Shown here: positions 13,667 through 19,810 of the stretch, in pieces
How positions within the stretch are numbered: position 1 is the stretch's first letter
How the letters are laid out: every line of letters starts with the position of its first letter
Assembly (NCBI GenBank): GCA_039679805.1
Contig: JBDKUD010000155.1
Coordinates: 1-19,810 of the forward strand
Length of the DNA: 19,810 bases
Direction of reading: 5' to 3'
Origin: JBDKUD01 sp039679805
GTDB taxonomy: Bacteria > Bacillota > Syntrophomonadia > Syntrophomonadales > Syntrophomonadaceae
Position numbers and translations under genes: made by a program
The notes under the pieces: generated by a model
What the model was told of the DNA's origin: nothing
The model's database searches: none
What the model saw: only the letters and a program-made list of their open reading frames with translations

Positions 13667-14362
13667 ATGGAGAAAAATCGTTTACTACCTGTAAACCTTG
13701 ATTCTTACAAACCGCTGCGGGAACTGGTTCTGGAAGCAATTAGAGAAGCAATAATAAACGGAACCCTCAAGCCCCGGGAAAGATTAATGGAAATTCAACT
13801 GGCCGAAGAACTGGGTGTATCCCGGACTCCTGTAAGAGAAGCCTTAAGAAAGCTGGAACTTGAAGGGTTTATTGTTATGGTACCACGTAAAGGTGCTTAT
13901 GTAGCCGATTTTTCCTTTAAAGATATTGCTGATATTTTTGAAATACGTGCTGCCCTGGAAGGGCTGGCTGCAGCCCTGGCAGCGGAACGGATAACGGATG
14001 ACGAACTTGAAAATATGGAAAGGCTTCTGGTAGAGAAGGCAGAAGCTATTAACCAACAGGATATAGAAAAATTGGTAGAGGTAGATACAAAATTCCACGA
14101 TGCACTTTATCAAGCCAGCCGGAATGAGCGGTTAACGGCAATTATCAGTAATTTGCGCGAACAAATTCAACGATTCCGGGCCACTTCCCTGGCTAATCCC
14201 GGACGAGGTAAAAAATCTTTAGATGAACATCGTTACATAGTGGAAGCAATCCAGTCCCGAGATGTGCAGCAAGCCCGACAAGCGGCTCAGGATCATATAG
14301 AGAACGCGGAAAATAGTATGATTGAATCCATCAAAAAGGATGGTTTTGATGTCCCCAATTAA
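13667..14362 (+). CDS. GntR-family transcription regulator (FadR subfamily, FCD domain)
   Basis: A 231-aa DNA-binding regulator. The winged helix-turn-helix (about 15-80) contains LAEELGVSRTPVREALRKLELEGFI (starts at 45), the GntR hallmark, with the wing RKGAYVADFS. The C-terminal FCD ligand domain has the expected metal-binding set Asp140, His144, His188 and His210, so it probably binds a metal-chelated organic acid. The ATG at 13667 is chosen with GAGGTG six bases upstream; the GTG at 13658 lies inside that site. It is followed by a nucleotidyltransferase gene 16 nt later and is probably co-transcribed with it. The regulated genes and ligand are unknown. Confidence 0.9.
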   Translation: MEKNRLLPVNLDSYKPLRELVLEAIREAIINGTLKPRERLMEIQLAEELGVSRTPVREALRKLELEGFIVMVPRKGAYVADFSFKDIADIFEIRAALEGLAAALAAERITDDELENMERLLVEKAEAINQQDIEKLVEVDTKFHDALYQASRNERLTAIISNLREQIQRFRATSLANPGRGKKSLDEHRYIVEAIQSRDVQQARQAAQDHIENAENSMIESIKKDGFDVPN

Positions 14363-14378
14363 CGGAGGTGCCAGGCAA

Positions 14379-15152
14379 ATGCAATACGATGCCGTTATTT
14401 TGGCAGGAGGCGAAAGCACTAGCGAATTAAAAAAAATAGCCCCTTATGATAATGAAGCTCTAATTATTATTGGCAACTATCCTATGATATACTATGTTTT
14501 TAATGCGCTACGCGATTCAAATCGCATCAGAAACATTGTTATCAGTGGTCCGGTGGAAGCACTGCGAAACATATTTCCGCGTCAGGATAATCTCTTTTTT
14601 GCTACTAGTGGACAGGATGCCATTGAAAGCTTTAGTCATGCTGTCAATGTGCTGCAGGAACAGGATGAAATTTCCGAAAAAATATTAATATTGCCTACGG
14701 ATATACCATTTATTACTACTGCCGCTATTGAGGATTTTATTTCTCAATGTGAAAGCAATGAAGCTGACTTTTACTATCCGGTTACCAGCAAAGAGGTGAA
14801 TGAAGTAAAATTCCCCGGGGTAAGCCGAACTTATGTAAATTTAAAAGAAGGCACATTTACCGGGGGCAACTTGTTTTTTATCCGTACCCGGGTTATTGAC
14901 CAGTGTTTGGATATTGGATTGAAACTGGTAAAAAGGAGAAAGAATCCGGTCGCCATGGCCCGGTTGTTTGGGTTTGCCCTGGTGTGGAAATTCGTATTTA
15001 AACAATTGGGGATACCCATGATCAAACAGCGCTTTTACGAAGTGACCGGTATAAAAGGGGAAGCTATAATTTCTCAGTATGCAGAAGTCGGGGTTGATGT
15101 AGACAAGCCCAGTGACCTAACCCTGGCTCAGCAATATCTGGCAGCCAAATAA
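14379..15152 (+). CDS. MobA-like NTP transferase domain protein
   Basis: A 257-aa predicted nucleotidyltransferase, Rossmann-like fold, cytosolic. The N-terminal VILAGGES (6-13) is the start of the nucleotide-binding loop, and LPTDIPF (105-111) supplies the metal-binding Asp, as in MobA, IspD and GlmU N-domains. The usual R-M and Lys that follow the glycine loop (GxSxRMG..K) are replaced here by STSELKKIAP, so the substrate contacts differ. The extended C-terminal part (about 195-235) is basic and hydrophobic. The start is the ATG at 14379 with GGAGGTG eight bases before it. The gene sits between the GntR regulator and glmU. A role in sugar-nucleotide or cofactor synthesis is a guess. A hairpin terminator follows. 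Confidence 0.75.
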   Translation: MQYDAVILAGGESTSELKKIAPYDNEALIIIGNYPMIYYVFNALRDSNRIRNIVISGPVEALRNIFPRQDNLFFATSGQDAIESFSHAVNVLQEQDEISEKILILPTDIPFITTAAIEDFISQCESNEADFYYPVTSKEVNEVKFPGVSRTYVNLKEGTFTGGNLFFIRTRVIDQCLDIGLKLVKRRKNPVAMARLFGFALVWKFVFKQLGIPMIKQRFYEVTGIKGEAIISQYAEVGVDVDKPSDLTLAQQYLAAK

Positions 15153-15169
15153 AAAATAACTATGCAAGT

Positions 15170-15205
15170 AAACCCGGCAATAGCTTAAAGTTAGAACCGG
15201 GTTTT
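15170..15205 (+). terminator. Rho-independent terminator
   Basis: AAACCCGG (15170-15177) pairs with CCGGGTTT (15197-15204) around a 19-base loop, with a short T tail. It closes the GntR and NTP-transferase unit and implies a separate glmU promoter. Confidence 0.65.
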
Positions 15206-15256
15206 CAGTTTAATACGAGTTCAGCTTTGTCGAATCTTATACTTTGTACTCGGTAA

Positions 15257-15298
15257 TTTAACATTAAATTATGTTAAAAGTCATTTATTCGGTATAAT
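15257..15298 (+). promoter_or_regulatory. glmU promoter region with overlapping palindrome
   Basis: A perfect TATAAT lies at 15293-15298, about 109 nt before glmU. The -35 position (15270-15275) is a poor TATGTT. It is covered by the inverted repeat TTTAACAT (15257-15264) and ATGTTAAA (15271-15278) with a six-base centre. A regulator bound there could activate or block the promoter. Confidence 0.45.
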
Positions 15299-15406
15299 AG
15301 AAATTATAATGCTAAGATTATATACCAATCTTTTGAATTAATATTTTTACCCAATCTGGTGGTCTAATAATTAAAAACATTTTTATACTGAGAGGAGTAT
15401 ATTTAA

Positions 15407-16789
15407 GTGAAATATTCAGCGGTTATTCTTGCTGCTGGTAAAGGGGTACGCATGAGATCAGACCTGCCCAAAGTGGCGCACCGGGTAGCCGGTAAGGCTA
15501 TGGTAAGTCATGTAATTAGTGCTGTGTATGGCGCAGGTATTGAAAAAATTACCATGGTAGTAGGGCATGGAAGACAGGTTATCCAGGAGATATTGAAGGA
15601 TCAAAATATCCGGTTCGTGGTTCAGGAAGAACAACTGGGTACCGGGCATGCATTAATGCAGGCTCAGGAGGCAGTTGCAGAAGATGAGGTGATCGTGGTG
15701 CTTGCCGGTGATACTCCCCTTTTGCAGGCATCGACAATAAAAGCATTAGTTGATTTTCATACATCCAGTCAGGCGGTAGCAACTGTTCTCACTACAACCA
15801 TAGATGAACCGTTCGGTTATGGAAGGGTTATCCGCAAGGCTGATGGTTCACTCAGCCAGATTGTAGAAGAAAAAGATGCCCTAGAAACAGAAAAACAGGT
15901 AAAGGAAATTAATTCCGGGATGTATTGCTTTAATCGGGCCGATGCTATGGCAGCCTTAGGTAAAGTTGGTACTGATAATGCTCAGGGCGAATATTATTTA
16001 ACTGATATTTTAAAAATACTTATTGCCGATCAAAAAAAGGTAGAAGTTTTCAAGACTGATGCCAGCGAAGATATTTATGGTATTAATGATCGGGTACAAT
16101 TAGCTAAGGCGGAAATTATTATCAGACAACGCAAAAATATTGAGTTGATGAAAAGCGGGGTTACTATCACTGACCCCGGTTCAATTTTTATAGATAGTGA
16201 AGTTCAAGTAGGCAAGGATACGGTAATATTACCTTTTACCTTGCTGGAAGGAGCAACCGTCATCGGTGAGCATTGTGAAATCGGGCCGGGAACACGTATT
16301 ACTTCTTCTTTTGTTGGCGATGATGTTAGTATTGAGAGTTCACGTATCAAAGAGGCCAAGATTGGGAATGCGTGTACCATTGGCCCATATGCGTATTTGA
16401 GACCGGGAACGGTTTTGCATAATAATGTGAAGGTAGGGGATTTTGTAGAGATAAAAAAATCAATTATCGGAGAGAAGAGTAAAGTGCCTCATTTGAGCTA
16501 TGTTGGCGATGCTACCGTAGGGACTGGTGTTAATATTGGTGCGGGGACTATTACCTGCAATTACGATGGAGTAAATAAATTTGAGACAGTATTAGAGGAC
16601 GGCGTCTTTATTGGCAGCAATACCAATCTGGTAGCACCGGTAAAAATAGGCCGCAACTCTACAACTGGAGCAGGTTCGACCATCACCACTGACATTCCTG
16701 CCAATACCCTGGGGGTAGAACGAGCCAAACAAAGAAATATTGCGAACTGGATTCGTAAAAAGAAAGAACAGCCGGAGAAGACAGAATAA
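15407..16789 (+). CDS. glmU: Bifunctional UDP-N-acetylglucosamine pyrophosphorylase/glucosamine-1-phosphate acetyltransferase
   Basis: Makes UDP-GlcNAc from glucosamine-1-phosphate, acetyl-CoA and UTP, feeding peptidoglycan, teichoic acid and surface glycans. The N-terminal uridylyltransferase has LAAGKGVRMRSDLPKVAH (8-25) and the VLAGDTPLL acid site near 100. The C-terminal left-handed beta helix (about 250-450) shows hexapeptide repeats, RPGTVL, the HLSYVGDATVG segment with the catalytic-site His, and NYDGVNKFET. The length of 460 aa is normal for the fused enzyme. It starts with GTG at 15407, backed by GAGGAG about nine bases upstream. It is followed by prs after 85 nt, a Firmicutes order. 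Its own promoter region carries a palindrome. Confidence 0.97.
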   Translation: MKYSAVILAAGKGVRMRSDLPKVAHRVAGKAMVSHVISAVYGAGIEKITMVVGHGRQVIQEILKDQNIRFVVQEEQLGTGHALMQAQEAVAEDEVIVVLAGDTPLLQASTIKALVDFHTSSQAVATVLTTTIDEPFGYGRVIRKADGSLSQIVEEKDALETEKQVKEINSGMYCFNRADAMAALGKVGTDNAQGEYYLTDILKILIADQKKVEVFKTDASEDIYGINDRVQLAKAEIIIRQRKNIELMKSGVTITDPGSIFIDSEVQVGKDTVILPFTLLEGATVIGEHCEIGPGTRITSSFVGDDVSIESSRIKEAKIGNACTIGPYAYLRPGTVLHNNVKVGDFVEIKKSIIGEKSKVPHLSYVGDATVGTGVNIGAGTITCNYDGVNKFETVLEDGVFIGSNTNLVAPVKIGRNSTTGAGSTITTDIPANTLGVERAKQRNIANWIRKKKEQPEKTE

Positions 16790-16874
16790 AGAATACAGAG
16801 ATTATGAATAATACGGAGTAAGAGGCATAGTTTCCTTCTCACCTCTAACATCCGATTTGGGAGGTTATAATAGA

Positions 16875-17828
16875 ATGAAAGCATCCAGGTGGAGGATGAA
16901 GTTATTTACGGGGAATGCCAATCCTTATCTGGCCGGAGAAATAGCCGATTATTTAGGAATACCGGTGGGGACTGCTAAAGTATCACATTTTTCTGATGGG
17001 GAGATTAGTGTAGCTATCGATGAGAGTGTTCGGGGAGTGGACGTGTTTGTTGTACAGCCTACCTGTTCCCCGGTAAACGACAATCTAATGGAACTGCTCA
17101 TAATGATAGATGCTTTCAGAAGGGCTTCTGCATCAAGAATAAATGCTGTTATTCCTTACTATGGTTATGCCCGGCAGGATAGAAAATCCCGGGCGCGGGA
17201 CCCAATTACCGCTAAATTGGTAGCAAACTTAATTGTAGAGGCTGGTGCCGAGCGAGTAGTAGCGGTAGACCTTCATGCCACTCAGATACAGGGCTTTTAT
17301 GATATACCAGTTGATCATTTGCCTGGTGTACCCACCATTGCTGAGTATTTCAAGAACAAAGGGCTAACCCAAAATGCGGTAGTATTATCACCTGATGTGG
17401 GCGGAGTCACTAGAGCCCGGAACCTGGCGGCCAAACTGGGTGCTCCTTTGGCAATTGTTGATAAAAGGAGGCCTGCCCCCAATGTTTCCGAAATCATGAA
17501 TGTTATTGGTGAGGTAGAAGGAAAATCGGTAATTATTATTGATGATATTATTGATACTGCCGGGACCATATGTACTGCCGCTAAGGTAATGATGGAAAAG
17601 GGGGCCAGGGAAGTTTATGCTTGTTGTACTCACCCGGTATTCTCTGGACCGGCCATCGAAAGGCTAGCCGCTGCCCCTATAAAGGAGGTTGTTGTTACCA
17701 ATACTATTCCTCTTACTAAAGAAAGACAGTTACCTAATATTACCGTCCTGTCAGTGGCGCCTCTGGTGGGGGAGGCTATATTAAGGATTCACGAAGATTT
17801 GTCGGTTAGCAAATTGTTTGAGGTTTAG
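16875..17828 (+). CDS. prs: Ribose-phosphate pyrophosphokinase
   Basis: Makes PRPP from ribose-5-phosphate and ATP for purine, pyrimidine, His, Trp and NAD synthesis; cytosolic hexamer. KLFTGNANPYLAGEIADYLG opens the fold. FSDGEISV is at 39-46, YYGYARQDRKSRARDPITAKL at 95-115, and the ATP/metal site VDLHATQIQGFY at 131-142. VIIIDDIIDTAGTI (219-232) is the PRPP-binding loop. The ATG at 16875 is preferred, with GGAGG 10 nt upstream, giving 317 aa. The TTG at 16857 overlaps that site. Later family-like starts near residue 8 (ATG at 16896) are possible, because MKASRWR is extra relative to many homologues. It is probably co-transcribed with glmU. Confidence 0.97.
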   Translation: MKASRWRMKLFTGNANPYLAGEIADYLGIPVGTAKVSHFSDGEISVAIDESVRGVDVFVVQPTCSPVNDNLMELLIMIDAFRRASASRINAVIPYYGYARQDRKSRARDPITAKLVANLIVEAGAERVVAVDLHATQIQGFYDIPVDHLPGVPTIAEYFKNKGLTQNAVVLSPDVGGVTRARNLAAKLGAPLAIVDKRRPAPNVSEIMNVIGEVEGKSVIIIDDIIDTAGTICTAAKVMMEKGAREVYACCTHPVFSGPAIERLAAAPIKEVVVTNTIPLTKERQLPNITVLSVAPLVGEAILRIHEDLSVSKLFEV

Positions 17829-17835
17829 TGCATTC

Positions 17836-17864
17836 TGGACATCGTGGATTTATATAGGTATAAT
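17836..17864 (+). promoter_or_regulatory. Sigma-A promoter of ctc
   Basis: TGGACA (17836-17841) and a perfect TATAAT (17859-17864) are separated by exactly 17 nt, a near-consensus housekeeping promoter just after the prs stop. The leader would be about 160 nt. It suggests that ctc has its own promoter in addition to read-through from prs. Confidence 0.7.
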
Positions 17865-18032
17865 ACATCATAGTCAAATCGAATTCTGAATTAAGATTAA
17901 TTAAAAGAACTAACTCATAATACTTCCTGTAAGTATAAGCATTTATAATTAAATTTAAAACGAAGTGCTCTGCATTTCCACTATAATTTAGAATTCAGCT
18001 TTCAACTCAAAATTTACGAATGGGGTGACATT

Positions 18033-18659
18033 ATGGCACTGGGACAAAAAATTGACTGTAAGCAAAGAGAAATAAAAAGCAAGGGATTTCTCAATCAGAT
18101 GAAAGCAAAGGATCTTGTTCCGGGAATTATCTACGGCCAGGGCCAGGAAGCAAAACCAGTTTTTTTGGTTGGCCGGGAATTGTCCAGGATCATTGATAAA
18201 CACGGGACACATGGATTGTTTGCTCTTCAAATGGAAGGTGAAGCTAAGCCAGCAATGGCGCTTGTGAAAGAGGTGCAAAAGCATCCTCTTAACGGTAAGG
18301 TAATTCATGTAGACTTTTTAACGGTTAATATGAATGAAAAAATTCATGGCACTGTTACCATCTACATACATGGAGAAGATGAAATAATTAATAAGGGCGG
18401 AATACTTCAAGCCGGGGCTAAGGATATAGAAGTTTCTTGTATGCCGCAAGATTTACCTGAACATTTAACAGTAGATGTTTCCGGACTGGAAATCGGGCAT
18501 AAATTGGTTATAGGTGATTTGCAGATACCTGAAGGGGTAGAAGTAACAAGTGACCCGGATACCATGATAGTGACGGTTCTTGCTCCTAACCGGGCTCTGG
18601 AAACCCAGGAAGCCAGCGAAGGACAGGCTGAAGAGGCTAAAGACGCTGAAGAGCAATAG
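18033..18659 (+). CDS. ctc: 50S ribosomal protein L25/general stress protein Ctc
   Basis: 5S rRNA-binding protein of the large subunit, long TL5/Ctc form. The N-terminal L25 domain (about 1-95) includes GIIYGQGQEAKPVFL and LVKEVQKHPLNGKVIHVDFL. The C-terminal beta domain (about 98-185) includes GGILQAGAKDIEVSCMPQDLPEHLTVDVSGLEIGHKL (starts near 128). The last ~20 residues are acidic (EASEGQAEEAKDAEEQ). The 208-aa length fits the two-domain form. GGGGTGA stands a few bases before the ATG. The position between prs and pth is the same as in Bacillus. A strong promoter and a strong terminator bracket it, so it can be expressed alone. In Bacillus the homologue is sigma-B dependent; here the visible promoter is sigma-A-like. 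Confidence 0.95.
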   Translation: MALGQKIDCKQREIKSKGFLNQMKAKDLVPGIIYGQGQEAKPVFLVGRELSRIIDKHGTHGLFALQMEGEAKPAMALVKEVQKHPLNGKVIHVDFLTVNMNEKIHGTVTIYIHGEDEIINKGGILQAGAKDIEVSCMPQDLPEHLTVDVSGLEIGHKLVIGDLQIPEGVEVTSDPDTMIVTVLAPNRALETQEASEGQAEEAKDAEEQ

Positions 18660-18670
18660 TCTGATACCTG

Positions 18671-18697
18671 AACCCCGGAGCTCATCCGGGGTTTTTT
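18671..18697 (+). terminator. Rho-independent terminator
   Basis: An eight-pair GC-rich stem AACCCCGG/CCGGGGTT (18671-18678, 18686-18693) with a seven-base loop runs into six T. This is a textbook terminator for ctc. Confidence 0.9.
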
Positions 18698-18745
18698 CTT
18701 GCCCGCAAACAGGGTATACTGATTATAATTGGTGATGAACAGGGG

Positions 18746-19013
18746 ATTAATTCAACACAGGAGGACACAGATTTTTTTGGATTAACACTGATTTATTATT
18801 ATAAGTTGCGAAATATTTGTCTTGCAGAAATATTTCTGCTATAGGAAAATATACCCCCATGGCCGCAGGACGCAACCATTTATGAAAATCAGTATTACTC
18901 CGGCATTTACACTATAAATAATCTGTGTCCTTCATAATTAAATCTGTGTAAATCTGTGTTGAATTAAAGCGCGCTAATCCAAATAAATCCGCGTAATCTG
19001 TGTTGAATTTAAG
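18746..19013. repeat. Terminal-inverted-repeat element (MITE-like) before pth
   Basis: The ctc-pth gap is 393 nt. Past the terminator it is mostly one element. Its ends, 18746-18784 and 18975-19013, are imperfect inverted repeats of about 39 bases (TAATCCAAA, ACACAGATT and TTCAACACA blocks). Extra direct copies of AATCTGTGT lie near the right end (18920-18960). There is no coding sequence. It resembles a class of intergenic repeats with ATCTGTGTT-type ends; that likeness is from memory. No clear target-site duplication is visible. Confidence 0.6.
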
Positions 19014-19052
19014 TACTAATTTTAGGGCGTTAGCCTAAACAAGAGGGATAAG

Positions 19053-19607
19053 ATGAAAATAATCGTTGGTCTGGGGAATCCAGGTAGAAAATATAAAGGC
19101 AGCCGCCATAATACTGGATTCAGAGTGGTAGAAGAAATAGCCCGGCGTTTTCCGGTGGAAAAAGAAGAAAGTAAATTTGATGCTATAATCGGGCATACCA
19201 GAATAAATGGGGAAAAGGTTCTGCTGGTAAAACCTCTTACTTATATGAACCTGAGCGGCAAGGCGGTCGGGCCGCTGGTTAACTGGTTTAAGGTTGATTT
19301 ACTAGATATAATCGTTGCTTATGATGACATGGATTTGGCTACTGGTGTTCTTCGTATTCGAGAAAAAGGAGGAACCGGGGGGCATAAAGGATTGGCGTCA
19401 ATAAGTGAATGGCTGGTTTCCCGGGATTTTGCCAGAGTGCGTATTGGTATAGGCCATCCCGAAAATATTGATGTAGTGGGATGGGTACTCGGGCAATTTG
19501 ATCCAATTGAGGAGAAAATAATTGATGAGGCCGTCGCGAAAGCGGCGGATGCTTTGGAAACGTGGGTAAAGGACGGCATAGTCAAAGCCATGAATGAGTA
19601 TAATTAA
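19053..19607 (+). CDS. pth: Peptidyl-tRNA hydrolase
   Basis: Cleaves the ester bond of peptidyl-tRNAs that drop off ribosomes, recycling tRNA; an essential cytosolic monomer. VGLGNPGRKYKGSRHNTGF (5-23) contains the catalytic His19 and Asn9. KPLTYMNLSG (60-69) has the conserved Asn66. AYDDMDL (89-95) supplies the catalytic Asp, and GGTGGHKGLASI (106-117) is the tRNA-contact loop. The length of 184 aa is standard. GAGGG about seven bases before the ATG supports the start. In Bacillus this gene is spoVC, in the same prs-ctc-pth-fin-mfd order. An intergenic repeat lies just upstream, so its promoter is unclear. Confidence 0.96.
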   Translation: MKIIVGLGNPGRKYKGSRHNTGFRVVEEIARRFPVEKEESKFDAIIGHTRINGEKVLLVKPLTYMNLSGKAVGPLVNWFKVDLLDIIVAYDDMDLATGVLRIREKGGTGGHKGLASISEWLVSRDFARVRIGIGHPENIDVVGWVLGQFDPIEEKIIDEAVAKAADALETWVKDGIVKAMNEYN

Positions 19608-19626
19608 TAGAATGTATATTTATCTG

Positions 19627-19669
19627 CCTGCTCAGGGAAAATAGCTAAAAGACGGCTAAAAGGAGCAGG
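19627..19669 (+). promoter_or_regulatory. Hairpin that covers the fin ribosome binding site
   Basis: CCTGCTC (19627-19633) is the exact complement of GAGCAGG (19663-19669), which contains most of the AGGAG ribosome binding site of the next gene. An inner TAGC/GCTA pairing (19642-19645, 19655-19658) can stabilise it. It could limit translation of the anti-sigma factor. Confidence 0.45.
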
Positions 19670-19670
19670 T

Positions 19671-19810
19671 ATGATGAAGGTTTATCACATTTGTGAATAT
19701 TGTCAGATGGTTTACAATACTACTGAGGTTCAAGGGCCGGAAGGAGCCATTGAACTAAAAGGTACCTGTGAAGAATGTACCCGGGAAATGGGATTGAATG
19801 AGCAGGTAAC
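19671..19810 (+). CDS. fin: Fin-like anti-sigma-F protein (partial, runs off the right edge)
   Basis: The reading frame is open to the window end (about 46 residues). The N-terminus is MMKVYHICEYCQMVYNTTEV, with a CxxC pair (CEYC), followed by a second CxxC (CEEC) in LKGTCEECTREMG. The paired cysteines form a small zinc-binding domain. The position directly after pth, where Bacillus has yabK/fin before mfd, plus the CxxC...CxxC pattern, argue for Fin (DUF2757), which shuts off sigma-F in the forespore as sigma-G takes over. Two adjacent ATGs (19671, 19674) follow AGGAG; the second has better spacing. The identification rests on position and a partial sequence. Confidence 0.7.
   Translation, partial: MMKVYHICEYCQMVYNTTEVQGPEGAIELKGTCEECTREMGLNEQV

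Noticed and set aside
13530..13739. Minus-strand reading frame over the foldback element
   Set aside because: It crosses the ends of ispE and the start of the GntR gene and lies within a repeat-like stem; no ribosome binding site or family supports it.
16822..16858. Possible remnant of the GTGAGG/TAAGG repeat family between glmU and prs
   Set aside because: Only short pieces (GTAAGAGG, CTCACCTCTAAC) resemble the element; too little for a call.
1..19810. CRISPR arrays, tRNA or rRNA genes, transposase or integrase genes
   Set aside because: None was recognised on either strand; the repeats present are non-coding and not regularly spaced.

Overview
The window looks like a chromosomal segment of an endospore-forming, low-to-medium GC Firmicute of class Clostridia. 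A Peptococcales or Syntrophomonadales relative (Desulfotomaculum/Pelotomaculum-like) is my guess. The evidence is the spore gene spoIIR, a Fin-like anti-sigma-F gene at the right edge, AGGAGG-type ribosome binding sites, and the Firmicutes gene order glmU-prs-ctc-pth-fin. A tungstate importer suggests tungsten-dependent anaerobic metabolism. The genus is inference.

Region 1 (1-7507) is a surface-glycan island. It holds six glycosyltransferases of different families (a GT2-like enzyme, GT11 fucosyltransferase-like, TuaH-like GT4, another GT-A enzyme, a DXD-sugar-binding/GT32-like enzyme, and a GT2/GT7-like enzyme) and one extended-SDR sugar-nucleotide epimerase/dehydratase. They occur as singletons or pairs on alternating strands. 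Two unrecognised genes sit in the middle: a 187-aa protein with ten cysteines and a 71-aa helical protein. A foldback element lies in the convergent gap after them.

Region 2 (7508-8840) carries a patatin-like phospholipase and a 53-aa ribbon-helix-helix protein that ends at a clear terminator.

Region 3 (8841-11901) is a tungstate ABC transporter locus, tupA-tupB-tupC. Its leader contains a probable promoter, a sequence that I recognise as the molybdenum/tungsten-cofactor (Moco) RNA motif, and an intrinsic terminator overlapping its 3' part. This is a complete-looking riboswitch off-switch. A strong hairpin follows tupA. Two copies of a ~150-175 bp inverted-repeat-bounded element lie between tupA and tupB and after tupC.

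Region 4 (11902-19810) is conserved housekeeping and sporulation sequence, all on the + strand: spoIIR, ispE, a GntR/FCD regulator, a MobA-like nucleotidyltransferase, glmU, prs, ctc (ribosomal protein L25), pth, and the start of a fin-like gene. The intergenic regions hold sigma-A-like promoters, a sigma-F-like promoter before spoIIR, a 63-nt hairpin after spoIIR, a foldback element after ispE, a palindrome at the glmU promoter, and a ~270 bp element with ~39 bp imperfect terminal inverted repeats before pth.

Functionally, glmU supplies UDP-GlcNAc, which is relevant to wall and surface glycans. prs supplies PRPP, ispE serves the MEP isoprenoid pathway, and pth and ctc serve translation. The least explained parts are the glycan island with its two orphan genes, and the several foldback or repeat elements. 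I saw no CRISPR array, rRNA, tRNA or transposase gene.
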